From: Puia dinghuensis
GTDB taxonomy: Bacteria; Bacteroidota; Bacteroidia; Chitinophagales; Chitinophagaceae
Assembly: GCA_026225275.1 (NCBI GenBank)
Contig: JAMFSL010000038.1
Location: 1-41,821 of the forward strand
DNA: 41,821 nucleotides
Reading direction: 5' to 3'
Both the position numbers and the translations under genes were made by a program. Shown here in pieces: positions 17,770 to 27,795 of the stretch. The number at the start of each line of letters is the position of its first letter. Within the stretch, counting starts at the first letter, position 1. The notes under the pieces are model-generated. The model was not told the origin of the DNA. It did not search any database and saw only the letters and a program-made list of their open reading frames with translations.

Positions 17770-20115
17770 GTGACTCATCGACCTATCTATTACTGGTTAT
17801 TATTCTCCCTGCTGCAATTATTTGCATCTACGGCGTATGCTCAATCGATCACAACCGCAGGGCAGCCCGCACAGCTGATCATCCGGCAGGCTGGCGATCA
17901 CAGCATCCGCATCACGCTAAAGCCACTCAGCTACCAACCGGGCGAGCCTTACAGCCCTGCATTGGTGGACCGCCCCTACCCTGCGCCTGAAATCGTCCTC
18001 ACGGCCTTACAGGGCCCTATGCATCAGCGGGTGGGCCCGCTGATCGTGGACATCACACCCAATCCCCTGACGATCAAGATCACCACTCCCGAAGGGAAAC
18101 CTATTCAGCAATTGATCTTCCAACCGGATACGACAGTAGCATTTGCCGTCGACGATGCCCCTATTCTCGGAATGGGTGAAGGCGGCCATAAGACCCCACC
18201 GGGGACGAACTGGCGGCAGCAGACGATTGAATTCGACCGGCGGGGAAGGCTGCAGGAGATGTCCCCGCGCTGGCAAAGTGATGCCTACGGTTCCCGCAAC
18301 CCGGTGCCACTGATGATCGGAACGGCAGGCTGGGCTCTTTTCATCGCCACCCCCTGGGGACAGATCGATCTCCGGGCCGCCGATCATGGCATTTTCATCC
18401 CCTGGCGGCCGGCGCCGGCGGACTTTGTACAGCAAAACCAAAAGGATCAAAGCCAGGCGCGGGCCAAGGGGCTCCCTCCTGCCGATTCGGTGGTGGCAGG
18501 CCTCTTTGATATGATCGTTTTCGATGCGCATCAGCCGACAGCTTTTATGAAAGATCTGTCTATGTTGACGGGACCGGCAGTGATGCCACCGAAATGGGCT
18601 TTGGGATATATGCAGTCCCACCGGACAATAAAAGATGAAACGTATATCTTAGCCATCGTTGACAGCTTCCGATCGAAGAAGATACCTCTCGATGCAGTGA
18701 TCTATCTGGGCACCGGTTTTGCCCCCAGGGGCTGGAATACGAAACAGCCTTCTTTCGACTTCAACCCGGAAGTTTTCCATCGTGACCCCGCGGCAGTGCT
18801 GGCGGATTTTCATGCACAGCATGTAAAGGTCGTCGTGCATATGGTGCCATGGGACCGAGACAAGCTACCCTCGCTACATGGAAATATACCGGCAGCTCCG
18901 GGTGAGATCCTGGACGCGGGACATATACAAAATTACTGGCAGCAGCATGTGGCATTGATGAAGACCGGCGTGGACGCCTTCTGGCCCGATGAAGGAGATT
19001 GGTTCAATCTCTATGAAAGGGTCAAAAGACATCAGCTGTATTACCAGGGCCCTCTCTCTACTTTTCCCAATGTGCGTCCCTGGAGTCTGCACCGCAATGG
19101 CTACCTGGGTATTGCCCGTTGGGGCGGCTGGGTGTGGTCGGGAGATACCGAATCATCGTGGAAGACGCTGGAAGGACAGATAGCCGTCGGCATCAATCAT
19201 TCGCTGAGCCTTGGTCCCTACTGGGGTTCGGACATCGGCGGATTCTATTCCAACTCGGAAAAGACGGGCGAGCTCTATGCCCGCTGGTTCCAGTTCGGCG
19301 CCTTCTGCCCTTCTTTCCGGTCACATGGTCGTACGTCAATGACGATCCTGCCCTGGGGCTGGGGACAGGGGGACAGAGGCGAGTTAGAGACTCCGACCCA
19401 TTATGACTCTGACAGCGAAAGGATCAAACACAATGTGCTGGAGTCGGAGATGAACAATCCACGTATCGAGCCGGTCGTCAAAAAATACGATGAGCTGCGT
19501 TATCAGTTGATGCCCTATACGTATACGCTGGCCTGGGAGGCTCGTCAGACGGGCATGCCGCTGATGCGTGCATTGTGGCTGTATTATCCTGACGATGCAA
19601 CGGCAAGGGGCATGGGAAATGAATACCTATGGGGACAGGATCTGCTGATCGCTCCTGTTTTCGAAAAAGGCGCCGTCAGCCGCGATGTCTACCTGCCTAA
19701 AGGTGAATGGTATGACTGGTGGACCCTCCGGCGCGAGACGGGCGGCAGAATGATCCGCAGAGAAGTCGATCTCTCTATTATGCCGATCTATGTCAAGGCC
19801 GGCGCTATTATCCCCTTCGATCCCGTCCGCCAGTACACCGACCAGCCCGTGACGCAGCCGACAACGTTGCGGATCTATCCGGGGGCCGACGGCGATTTCA
19901 CGCTGTATAAAGATGATGGCATCAGCCAGGATTATCTCCGCGGAAAGTCCTCCCTGATTCATTTTACATGGGACGACCATTCTCACACCCTTACCCTTCG
20001 GCCCGGCTCACCCGACAGCCAACCCATTCAACAAGCGTTCACCCTTAAATTAATGACCACAACAACTCAAAAGACTATTGTCTATAAAGGGCAGCAGGTA
20101 AGCGTCAAATTATAA
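17770..20115 (+). CDS. GH31 family glycoside hydrolase (alpha-glucosidase/alpha-xylosidase type), secreted
   Basis: 781 aa from a GTG start at 17770. There is no ATG in the right place, and a TTG at 17743 would add 9 residues. The GTG start gives a good signal peptide (MTHRPIYYW, hydrophobic core, cut after STAYAQ). An N-terminal beta-sandwich comes first, then the (beta/alpha)8 barrel. Nucleophile D407 lies in DAFWPDEGDW (GH31 signature), the likely acid/base D459 in VWSGDTESSW, then YWGSDIGGF and FCPSFRSHGR for substrate binding. The C-terminal beta domains include LPKGEWYDWW and VKAGAIIPF, both typical of GH31. It cleaves alpha-linked sugars from the non-reducing end in the periplasm. Exact linkage cannot be told. 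Nearby CE2 and FG-GAP genes fit a glycan-use theme. Confidence 0.9.
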   Translation: MTHRPIYYWLLFSLLQLFASTAYAQSITTAGQPAQLIIRQAGDHSIRITLKPLSYQPGEPYSPALVDRPYPAPEIVLTALQGPMHQRVGPLIVDITPNPLTIKITTPEGKPIQQLIFQPDTTVAFAVDDAPILGMGEGGHKTPPGTNWRQQTIEFDRRGRLQEMSPRWQSDAYGSRNPVPLMIGTAGWALFIATPWGQIDLRAADHGIFIPWRPAPADFVQQNQKDQSQARAKGLPPADSVVAGLFDMIVFDAHQPTAFMKDLSMLTGPAVMPPKWALGYMQSHRTIKDETYILAIVDSFRSKKIPLDAVIYLGTGFAPRGWNTKQPSFDFNPEVFHRDPAAVLADFHAQHVKVVVHMVPWDRDKLPSLHGNIPAAPGEILDAGHIQNYWQQHVALMKTGVDAFWPDEGDWFNLYERVKRHQLYYQGPLSTFPNVRPWSLHRNGYLGIARWGGWVWSGDTESSWKTLEGQIAVGINHSLSLGPYWGSDIGGFYSNSEKTGELYARWFQFGAFCPSFRSHGRTSMTILPWGWGQGDRGELETPTHYDSDSERIKHNVLESEMNNPRIEPVVKKYDELRYQLMPYTYTLAWEARQTGMPLMRALWLYYPDDATARGMGNEYLWGQDLLIAPVFEKGAVSRDVYLPKGEWYDWWTLRRETGGRMIRREVDLSIMPIYVKAGAIIPFDPVRQYTDQPVTQPTTLRIYPGADGDFTLYKDDGISQDYLRGKSSLIHFTWDDHSHTLTLRPGSPDSQPIQQAFTLKLMTTTTQKTIVYKGQQVSVKL

Positions 20116-20222
20116 TGTACCCGGGGGATAACAAATTATGAGTCTAACCTAGGGACACCGTTTTAACAAATCTTTCGCCGCTTCAAGATTCCCTATGCCA
20201 TTTCCCCTGATTATCTTTCACC

Positions 20223-20948
20223 ATGCCATTAAACCGAACTGTTTATTGCGTGTCGTTCCTGATGACCTTTTCTATTCCGGCCTTTTCCCAACAATTCCTG
20301 AATGGAAGGATCCACAGAACAGCAAGCGATGAATTGCTTGTTTCAGTCAGCGTGATCAATATCTCTCAAAAAAAAACCAATATTTCAGATCTGGGCGGCA
20401 ATTACAAGATACCAGCCAGACCTGGCGATACTGTCACGTTCTCTTCGGCCGGATATAAGCCGGACACCGCCTTCGTCAGCAACTGGATGTTCGAAGAAAA
20501 AGACGGATTCCAGATCTACATGGAACCCAATGCGATCACCCTTCCCAGCGTCCGGGTTGGGGAACAATCCAATTACCAATTGGATTCCATCAAAAGATAC
20601 GAAGAATATAAATGGGCCTATCCTACACACCGGCGCCGGCTGATCGGAAGCGAGGCTCCGAGCGATGGCGTCGGCATCAGCATCAGCCCCGTTGATTACT
20701 TTGGAGCGAAGGAAAAACACCTCAGAAGGCTAAGAAAGCGGCTAAAAGAAGAAGAAATGGACTATTATATCGACTCTCGTTTCCCTCCTGGTTATGTCCA
20801 GCGTATCACAGGTTTAAGGAACGATTCCTTAAAAGTATTTCTCATCCGTTGTCGTCCCTCTTACGAATTTTGCCGGAAATCATCCAATGAAGATATGTTC
20901 CTATACATCAACGATCAGGTAAAGAAGTACAGGGAGGGGAAGCTGTAA
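20223..20948 (+). CDS. periplasmic protein with an N-terminal carboxypeptidase-regulatory-like domain
   Basis: 241 aa. Signal peptide (MPLNRTVYCVSFLMTFSIPAFSQ), then a beta domain resembling CarboxypepD_reg-like modules: NGRIHRTASDELLVSVSVIN, DLGGNYKIPARPGDTVTFSSAGY. The C-terminal half is charged and helical (KHLRRLRKRLKEEEMDYY) and ends RPSYEFCRKSSNEDMFLYINDQVKKY, a pattern seen in many uncharacterised Bacteroidota periplasmic proteins. Function unknown. The stop is only 7 bp from the stop of the convergent sensor kinase. Confidence 0.8.
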   Translation: MPLNRTVYCVSFLMTFSIPAFSQQFLNGRIHRTASDELLVSVSVINISQKKTNISDLGGNYKIPARPGDTVTFSSAGYKPDTAFVSNWMFEEKDGFQIYMEPNAITLPSVRVGEQSNYQLDSIKRYEEYKWAYPTHRRRLIGSEAPSDGVGISISPVDYFGAKEKHLRRLRKRLKEEEMDYYIDSRFPPGYVQRITGLRNDSLKVFLIRCRPSYEFCRKSSNEDMFLYINDQVKKYREGKL

Positions 20949-20955
20949 CTCCCTT

Positions 20956-23900
20956 CTAGGCTACCGACAGGTATTTTTTCAGAACGCTTTCTAATTCTTC
21001 CAATCGAAATGGCTTGGAGACGAAGCTGTTCATACCTGCCTGAAGACAGCGTTCTTTGTCTTCCTTCATGGCGGCGGCGGTCAGGGCGATGATCGGGATG
21101 TTATTCTGAGGTCTGGATTGTCCCCGGATGATCGCCGTGGTTTCCAGACCGTCCATTTCGGGCATATTCACATCCATGAAGATCATCTTGGGTTGGTGTG
21201 TCTTTAATAGTTCCAACACTTCCTTTCCATTGGTTGCTTTGATGACAGTACAGCCCATTTTCGACAGCACATCCGATATCAGCATCATATTGACAGGTTC
21301 GTCTTCCGCCACCAGCACGCTTGTATTCTCAGTCAATTTTTGGATAACTGGTTTTGAAGGGAGGCTCGGGCTAAGCCCTTCCTCCTTTCCGAAGATGGAC
21401 TGAAGGATATTGTTTAGTTCCTGCAGTTTGACGGGCTTCGTTAAGAACATATCGATGCCGACCTGCTCAGCGGCTTCCATACACATCCCTTTGTCCAGAG
21501 AGGAAAGCATAAGGATAAAAGGCTGCGGGCGATCCTTTAATGACTGCTTGATCTCCCGTACCAGTGTAATACCGTCCATGACCGGCATTTGGTGGTCTGT
21601 CACGATCAAATCGAACAATTGCCCCTCTTTAACAGAGTTTGCCAATATCCGCAGGGCATCCATTCCCCCGGTGCATATGGTACATTCAATGCCTATATGG
21701 CCAAAAATATTCTCCATCAGGTGGCAGTTGGTGATATTGTCATCAATGACCAGCACCCTACGCAATGCCGGCCTTATTATCATTGGCCCGGACACTTTTT
21801 CATCAAGAATTTCAAAACTGAGTTGTAAAGTAAAAATGCTGCCTTTTCCGGGTTCGCTTTGCACGTCGAGGGTTCCAGCCATCATGTCAGTCAGGTTTTT
21901 GGCAATGGTAAGTCCGAGCCCTGTGCCACCGTACTTCCGCGTCGTAGTGGAGTCGGCCTGAGTGAAGCTTTCAAAAATGGTATTGATTTTATCCGGCGGG
22001 ATGCCGATACCGGTATCCCTGACGGAAATTGACATCCGTTGGTATCTTTTATCATTCCCGGCTGTGTCGACTCCCCCTGTTCTAACTGATACGACGACCT
22101 CACCCTTGTCCGTGAATTTTATCGCATTGCCGAGGAGATTGATGATGATTTGTTGAATACGGATCGGATCACCCATTACCTGGGCCGGCAGCGAGGGATC
22201 GATTTCGCAGATAAGTTCCAGGTTCTTCTCGAATGCTTTTATAGCCAGGGAATCCACGGTCTGCTCTACCAGTTGGTAAGGGCTAAAAGCTATATTCTCA
22301 ATGGTGAGCTTGCCCGCTTCGATCTTGGAATGATCCAGGATATCGTTGATGATGCCCAGCAGGCTATATCCTGACCGATGGACATTCTCGAGGTATTCAC
22401 GTTGCGATCGTTGAAGTTCAGTGGTCAGAACCAGGTCAGTGAAGCCGATGATGCCATTCATGGGCGTTCTCAGCTCGTGACTTATATTAGCCATGAATTC
22501 GCTCTTCGCCTTACTGGCTTTCTCCGCTTCTTCTCTCGCTTTGCGTTCTTCATCCCTCGAAAGAGCCAGAAGGCTGGTACGGTGTTCGACCAACTCCTCC
22601 AGTTTCCTTTTCTGGCTTTTAACGGCGCGCAGGCGTATAAGGTGCGTACCTATGACCATCGCTACAGCAGTAATGGATGCCAGCAACCTGAACCACCATG
22701 TTTGCCAGAAAGGCGGTGTGACGGTCAGCCGGATACTGGCGATAGCGGGGGACCAGTTCCCGTCGTTATCCCATCCCTTCACTTTAAAGGTGTATTGCCC
22801 GGGGTCCAGGTTAGTATAGGTAACAGTGCGTTTTGTGCCGATATCGTTCCATGTTTTATCAAAACCTTCCAGCCTGTAAGCATAATGCTTTTTTGCCGGG
22901 ATAGTATAGTTAAGGGATGCGAACTCAAATGAAATGACAGAGCTTTTATAGGAGACCCGGATATCCCTGGTTTCGGTAATATCCTTTTTAAGCGGAAAAT
23001 CATCCTTATTATCATTGGCGATGGGCACTTCCTTATTAAAGATCTCAAAGCCTGTGATCAGCAGCGGAGGATCGAAAGGAATCTCCCGGATACTATCCGG
23101 AAAGAAAGTATTGAACCCGTTGACGCCACCGAAATACAGGGCGCCCGAGCGGCTTTTGAAACAGGAATGCGGCTTCCATTCATTAAATTGCAATCCATCG
23201 GCCACAGAAAAACTCTTAATGGCCCCGGTCCGTGCATCTATCCTGCACAAGCCCCTATTTGTAGTGACCCAAAAATCCCCTTTATTATCTTCAAGGACAC
23301 CGAAAGTAGCCGCATTCGATATCTCGCCCTTACCAAAAGAGTCATTGAAATGGCCCGTTTCCGGATCCAAACAATCCAATCCTATAGAAGAGCACACCCA
23401 AATACGCCCATGGCTGTCTTCATAAACATCATTGATGTTATTATTACTCAGACTGTTTTTCCCGGCATCATGCACAAAATGAGTAAAAATCCCAGTGCCG
23501 ATGTCTAGCCGGTCCAGGCCTCCGCCGAAAGTGCCTATCCACAATTTTCCTTTGCTGTCGGCAACCAGACTGCTGATATCATCGAGACAAGGGCTATTGG
23601 AATTATTCTTATCATGCGTGTACCGCATAAATATTTTCTTTCTGCTGTCATATTTGTTCAGGCCCCCACCAAAGGTACCCACCCAGAAATTTCTGTCCTT
23701 GTCTTCGGTGATAGAGTACACATTATTTCCGCTCAGGCTGGTTGCGTCTCCCGGATCGTTCTTGAAAGTTTTAATTACCTTTCCTTCCCTGTTGATCACT
23801 GTTATTCCATCCCCCCAGGTGCCCGCCCAAATATTGCCTTCATCATCCTGACACAGCGTCAATACATAATTCCCGCAAATAGTTTTCTTATCCGTCAGGC

Positions 23901-25113
23901 TATGGGTGAAATGGGTGAACCTGCCTGTTGTACCGTCGATACGATCGAGACCTCCGCCATCGGTGCCTATCCACATATTTTTCCTGTCGTCTTCCAAAAT
24001 ATCCAGGATAAAGTTACTGGCCACACTCTCAGTAGAGGAATTGTGTTTATAGTGCGCAAATTTATTACCCCATTTGTTGAACAGATTGACACCGCCATCA
24101 TAGGCACCTACCCACATATTTTCCTGCGGGTCTCTGTAGATGGTATAAATTGAATTATTGGTCAGGCTGGTATTGTCAATATCATCATGGGAATAATTGA
24201 GGAATTTCTTCATCCCGGGATCCAGAATGCTGATTCCGCCGTTTTCCGTTCCGATCCATAGATTGCCATTGGCATCGTCGTTCAGCGAAAGCACGACATT
24301 GATTGGCAGGCTGTTATTGTTGTTCGGATCATGGCGAAAATGCCGGAAGTTTTTGTGCGAGGGATCGAAAACATCCAACCCTCCGTCTTGCAGCCCGGCC
24401 CACAGCCTATGACGGCCGTCTTCAAATATCGCCGCAACGTTAGCACCACCAAGGGATGTAGTATCTTTATTCCGGTGTTGGTACCGGATGAAGGAGTGGG
24501 AGCTTGGGTCAAATAAGTTGAGTCCGCCGAGTAAGGTACCGATCCATATCTGGTGATGGCTGTCTTTGCAAATGGCGGTTACGTCATTGTCACTTAAACT
24601 GCCGGCATTCTCTGGATCGTTGGAAAATGAAACGATCTTTCCGGTAGCAGGTTCGAGCACAAAAACACCTTGCTCAGTCGAGCCAACCCATATTTTCCCC
24701 GAATCGTCCAGCATTGGTCCACTGATCAGATCGGCGGGAATGCTCTTGTTGTAACGGATGAATCTGTTTTTTGCCCTATCAAACCGGTTTAGGCCGCCGC
24801 CGGCGGTGGCAATCCAAATATCTCCCGCCCGGTCTTCAACCAATCCCATAATATCATCACCACCAAGACTTAGCGTATCCCCAATTACATTTTTATATAC
24901 TACAAAGCCATACCCATCATATTTATTCAGCCCTTCACGGGTTCCGAACCACATGAACCCCCTGCTATCACGCAGAATGCATTTCACATTACCCTGAGAT
25001 AACCCCAGGTCCGTCCCCAAATGCTCGAATTTGAGATTGCCTGCCTGGGAAAAGGCTGATAAGGTAGCCAGCAAAAATAGTATAACAAAGAGGGGATATT
25101 GGCGGGTCTTCAT
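20956..25113 (-). CDS. hybrid two-component sensor (beta-propeller periplasmic sensor, kinase, two receivers)
   Basis: About 1385 aa. The frame reaches 25176, but the ATG at 25113 (MKTRQYPLFVILFLLATLSAFSQ) gives the signal peptide. The periplasmic part, about 30-650, consists of Reg_prop/two-component propeller repeats (GLVEDRAGDIWIATAGGGLNRFD and many like it), followed by a Y_Y_Y domain (HYAYRLEGFDKTWNDIG ... YTFKVKGWDNDGNWS). One TM helix lies near 775-800. HisKA SHELRTPMNG with H879; HATPase NAIKF, DTGIGIP, GTGLGLTI; receivers with D1173 (TDHQMP) and D1314 (FMDVNMP). It matches the HTCS layout that senses polysaccharide fragments but lacks the C-terminal AraC DNA-binding domain, so it must pass phosphate to another protein. 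It may respond to glycans cut by the adjacent enzymes. Confidence 0.93.
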   Translation of the reverse strand: MKTRQYPLFVILFLLATLSAFSQAGNLKFEHLGTDLGLSQGNVKCILRDSRGFMWFGTREGLNKYDGYGFVVYKNVIGDTLSLGGDDIMGLVEDRAGDIWIATAGGGLNRFDRAKNRFIRYNKSIPADLISGPMLDDSGKIWVGSTEQGVFVLEPATGKIVSFSNDPENAGSLSDNDVTAICKDSHHQIWIGTLLGGLNLFDPSSHSFIRYQHRNKDTTSLGGANVAAIFEDGRHRLWAGLQDGGLDVFDPSHKNFRHFRHDPNNNNSLPINVVLSLNDDANGNLWIGTENGGISILDPGMKKFLNYSHDDIDNTSLTNNSIYTIYRDPQENMWVGAYDGGVNLFNKWGNKFAHYKHNSSTESVASNFILDILEDDRKNMWIGTDGGGLDRIDGTTGRFTHFTHSLTDKKTICGNYVLTLCQDDEGNIWAGTWGDGITVINREGKVIKTFKNDPGDATSLSGNNVYSITEDKDRNFWVGTFGGGLNKYDSRKKIFMRYTHDKNNSNSPCLDDISSLVADSKGKLWIGTFGGGLDRLDIGTGIFTHFVHDAGKNSLSNNNINDVYEDSHGRIWVCSSIGLDCLDPETGHFNDSFGKGEISNAATFGVLEDNKGDFWVTTNRGLCRIDARTGAIKSFSVADGLQFNEWKPHSCFKSRSGALYFGGVNGFNTFFPDSIREIPFDPPLLITGFEIFNKEVPIANDNKDDFPLKKDITETRDIRVSYKSSVISFEFASLNYTIPAKKHYAYRLEGFDKTWNDIGTKRTVTYTNLDPGQYTFKVKGWDNDGNWSPAIASIRLTVTPPFWQTWWFRLLASITAVAMVIGTHLIRLRAVKSQKRKLEELVEHRTSLLALSRDEERKAREEAEKASKAKSEFMANISHELRTPMNGIIGFTDLVLTTELQRSQREYLENVHRSGYSLLGIINDILDHSKIEAGKLTIENIAFSPYQLVEQTVDSLAIKAFEKNLELICEIDPSLPAQVMGDPIRIQQIIINLLGNAIKFTDKGEVVVSVRTGGVDTAGNDKRYQRMSISVRDTGIGIPPDKINTIFESFTQADSTTTRKYGGTGLGLTIAKNLTDMMAGTLDVQSEPGKGSIFTLQLSFEILDEKVSGPMIIRPALRRVLVIDDNITNCHLMENIFGHIGIECTICTGGMDALRILANSVKEGQLFDLIVTDHQMPVMDGITLVREIKQSLKDRPQPFILMLSSLDKGMCMEAAEQVGIDMFLTKPVKLQELNNILQSIFGKEEGLSPSLPSKPVIQKLTENTSVLVAEDEPVNMMLISDVLSKMGCTVIKATNGKEVLELLKTHQPKMIFMDVNMPEMDGLETTAIIRGQSRPQNNIPIIALTAAAMKEDKERCLQAGMNSFVSKPFRLEELESVLKKYLSVA

Positions 25114-25254
25114 GCTTACAGGTTGGCGAACAGTATAGAACGAAGCTTGAATAAACGAACATATCCCGAAAACCACTCATAGCTTAGTAGTAAGTGTTTA
25201 TATGTATGCAATTTTACAAATTATGCTTAATTTTATAGGGGTGGCGAACTCAAT

Positions 25255-26094
25255 TTACATGTATGTACTGACGGGCAGACAATGAACCCCCTCCACCGCC
25301 CGGTATGAGTCGGTCGTATAGATCTCGTCGATATGGTCAATGACAGGTCCCTTACTGAAGATCCCATGACTGACGATGAGGTGCACCTTACCGGCTCCTT
25401 TTTCTTTTAGCATTTTAGCTGTTCCGGCGAATGTCCCACCTCCGTCACAGATATCATCCACGATAAAGCAGGTCTGACCATGAAGATGATCGATCATTGC
25501 CTTGAAATTCGTCAGGGCGCCTGTTTTCAGATCTCTTTCTTTCATACATTCCACCACGTTCTCTATTCCCAGGTAGCCGGCCAGTTTATGGATCTTCTTA
25601 AGAGCGCCCGCGTCGGGTGAGACCAGGCAGAGTGTTTCAGCGGATTGCCCGCGGGTATAATCCTCCAGCGCTTCCTTAACGAAATCATGATTTGTTACGG
25701 CATATGACCGGTCTATCAGTGCCGTCGAAACCTCGGAATGAGGGTCGAATATCTTTATCTTTTTAAAATTGGCCTGGTTAAGGATGGCCGATATCACTTT
25801 CAGTGAAAATGGTTCGCCATCGAGCATGACCCTGTCCATCCGGGCAGCAAGCAGGTAAGATACGTGTAATTCGATGGCATCAAAACCAAAATAATCAAGC
25901 GTATTTTTTACGAATAGCGCCATCATCAGATCATTTGCGTGATTGAGGCGCGTCAGTATCCGCAGGGGCGCCTGGTGATCGATGTTCTCTGCCTGCCGGG
26001 CGTCGATCTTGACATGCGGTTGGCCATCGGGAAAGATCATCGTCTTGAAAGGAATCGCTGAACGTTCGGGGTAAATAAGATCAAAAGTCTGCAT
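25255..26094 (-). CDS. prs: short PRPP-synthetase-like protein (possible ADP-ribose pyrophosphokinase)
   Basis: 279 aa, about 30-40 shorter than housekeeping Prs. Prs landmarks are present: FPDGQPHVKI, ARMDR (usual ARQDR), DPH with His119 in place of DLH, SPDAGALKK (usual SPDVGG), and the PRPP loop FIVDDICDGGGTFAG at 210-224. It is the last gene of the six-gene NAD operon, 11 nt after the phosphatase. Classical role: ribose-5-phosphate + ATP to PRPP, the co-substrate of NadV. Short Prs-like proteins next to NadV-like genes in phages instead use ADP-ribose (Adps of the NARP1 pathway). Here the neighbours also release ADP-ribose, so that activity is a real alternative. Sequence inspection cannot decide. 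Confidence 0.8.
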   Translation of the reverse strand: MQTFDLIYPERSAIPFKTMIFPDGQPHVKIDARQAENIDHQAPLRILTRLNHANDLMMALFVKNTLDYFGFDAIELHVSYLLAARMDRVMLDGEPFSLKVISAILNQANFKKIKIFDPHSEVSTALIDRSYAVTNHDFVKEALEDYTRGQSAETLCLVSPDAGALKKIHKLAGYLGIENVVECMKERDLKTGALTNFKAMIDHLHGQTCFIVDDICDGGGTFAGTAKMLKEKGAGKVHLIVSHGIFSKGPVIDHIDEIYTTDSYRAVEGVHCLPVSTYM

Positions 26095-26105
26095 GTTGGA
26101 CAGTT

Positions 26106-26837
26106 TTATTTGTTTCGGCCTTTTTCATCCGGATAAAAATGTTGTACTACATCGCTCTGCCAATACTGCTTTGTGTCGATGTCCAGCATCGATATTTTGC
26201 CGAGGAATGCCGCTCCGGTATCGACATTCCAAACGTTGCATTTATGCATCGGCGTATCGATATCGTAATTGGTGGTAGGTGTATGACCAATAAAGATCTC
26301 ATCGTATTGCATTAGCCTTTTAGGGTAGTACAGGCTGCCGCGGGGGATAAGATTATTCACTGCCAATGCCGTCTCCCAGAGTGTCCTGTCCCAAAAGAAA
26401 TTACTGGGAAAATGTTCTTTTGATGGCCCATGAATGGAAGAAAATCCGGCATGGATGAATAGTCTGCGATGACCGTCTTCATAGTAGGGCAACGTACGGT
26501 TGAGAAATTCAAGATGACGATCTCTCTGCTGTGGGCCGATACCGGCATAGCTGTCGACAGTGGCCTGGCCGCCGTGAATCAGCCAGTCCTGGGGCGCCAG
26601 GCCGTCGCTTAGCCATTCTTCGCACCAGGCGTCATGGTTGCCGAGAATGAAAGTGCAGTCATACCTGTCACCCAGTTCGATCAGGTAGTCGATCACCTGC
26701 GGGGTCTGAGACCATCCATCCACATAATCGCCCAGAAAGATCAACCGGTCGTCCTGTTGGAGGGCCGCACGGTCGACCACCTGCTGAAGCGCCTTAAATC
26801 CACCGTGAATATCTCCTATGACTAAAGTTCTTGCCAT
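26106..26837 (-). CDS. PPP-family metallophosphatase (ApaH / Ser-Thr phosphatase-like)
   Basis: 243 aa. All metal-binding motifs of the PPP family are seen: GDIHG (residues 8-12), GDYVDGW (36-42; GDxVDRG with Trp for Gly and Gly for Arg), GNHD (66-69), FIHAGF and FIGHTPT. The start overlaps the stop of the ARH gene by 1 nt (TAATG) and the gene is followed after 11 nt by the Prs-like gene, so it is inside the NAD operon. In this setting it may hydrolyse a nucleotide such as a dinucleotide polyphosphate or an ADP-ribose phosphoester, or act on phosphoproteins. The family includes both kinds of substrate. Cytoplasmic. Confidence 0.87.
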   Translation of the reverse strand: MARTLVIGDIHGGFKALQQVVDRAALQQDDRLIFLGDYVDGWSQTPQVIDYLIELGDRYDCTFILGNHDAWCEEWLSDGLAPQDWLIHGGQATVDSYAGIGPQQRDRHLEFLNRTLPYYEDGHRRLFIHAGFSSIHGPSKEHFPSNFFWDRTLWETALAVNNLIPRGSLYYPKRLMQYDEIFIGHTPTTNYDIDTPMHKCNVWNVDTGAAFLGKISMLDIDTKQYWQSDVVQHFYPDEKGRNK

Positions 26838-27784
26838 TACCTGTTTAGTTTAGTGTTCAGCCTGTCGGCCAGTTGCTCTATTTCCGACCTTCTTGCCAGA
26901 ACGGCCAGCCAGTCCGCTGGAATCGTTTGCCATCCATATAACAATCCGGCGAGTCCGCCCGTTACCGCGGCTGTCGTATCCGTATCCTCCCCCAGGTTGG
27001 CGGCCTTTAATACCGCATCTGCATAGGTGGTTGTATTGAATAAACACCATATTGCGGCTTCCAGTGTGTGCACGACATAGCCGGATGATCGGATATCATT
27101 TTCCGATAGGGCAAAGATATTGCCGGAAAGTATCCGACTAAAGACAGCCTGCTCTTTTTCATTCCACCCTTCTTTCCATTCCAGAAACGACGGGATCCGT
27201 TTGCAGATAGCTTGATAAGCTGCAGCCTTGGATTGACCATGCAAGAGCTCCAGAGCCAACTCAAGATAAATAAAGCAGGCGATGACTGAGCGCATATGCC
27301 GATGGGTAAGCGAAGACACATCCTTTGTGATCGAAAATCGCTGCTCGATATCCTTGTCTTTGATATAAAATATCAGCGGCAGGATCCGCATGAGTGATCC
27401 GTTGCCATTGCTGCCTTCGTCTATTCCGCCTGCCATTATAGGTAGCGTCCCACTGGCCAACCGACTGATCGCCTGAGAAGTGGCAATTCCCATGTCAAAT
27501 ACTTCACCGTGCGCTGTCCAGTAAGCATATTCTCCCCAATTTACAAACCGGTGCCCAAGATCAGTGAGGTCATATCTTTTACAAAGCATCTCCGCCAGAC
27601 AAAAAGCCAGCGAACTATCGTCAGACCAGGTTCCCGCCGGCTGACGATGACTGCCATATTCCCGCATCCCGGTCACCGGATGACTTTGCAATTCCGATCT
27701 GGGCCTGAATTCCACCGGCACTCCAATAGCGTCACCGACCGCTAAGCCTAAAAGTGCATCTTTGATTAATTCTCTGTTGTTCAT
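26837..27784 (-). CDS. ADP-ribosylglycohydrolase family protein (ARH/DraG-like)
   Basis: 315 aa, helical fold with two metal-binding motifs. The first is GTWSDDSSLA with D55-D56 (family GxxTDDT, Ser for Thr), the second EDTDTTAAVTGGLAG with D267 and D269. N-terminal GLAVGDAIGVPVEFRPR is typical. Enzymes of this family remove ADP-ribose from arginine, serine or other acceptors, or break O-acetyl-ADP-ribose, and release ADP-ribose. It lies in the NAD operon between NADAR and the phosphatase. The exact acceptor is not predictable. ADP-ribose released here would be substrate for a NAD-reconstitution route if the Prs-like protein accepts it. Confidence 0.92.
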   Translation of the reverse strand: MNNRELIKDALLGLAVGDAIGVPVEFRPRSELQSHPVTGMREYGSHRQPAGTWSDDSSLAFCLAEMLCKRYDLTDLGHRFVNWGEYAYWTAHGEVFDMGIATSQAISRLASGTLPIMAGGIDEGSNGNGSLMRILPLIFYIKDKDIEQRFSITKDVSSLTHRHMRSVIACFIYLELALELLHGQSKAAAYQAICKRIPSFLEWKEGWNEKEQAVFSRILSGNIFALSENDIRSSGYVVHTLEAAIWCLFNTTTYADAVLKAANLGEDTDTTAAVTGGLAGLLYGWQTIPADWLAVLARRSEIEQLADRLNTKLNR

Positions 27785-27795
27785 CTCCCATTAGT

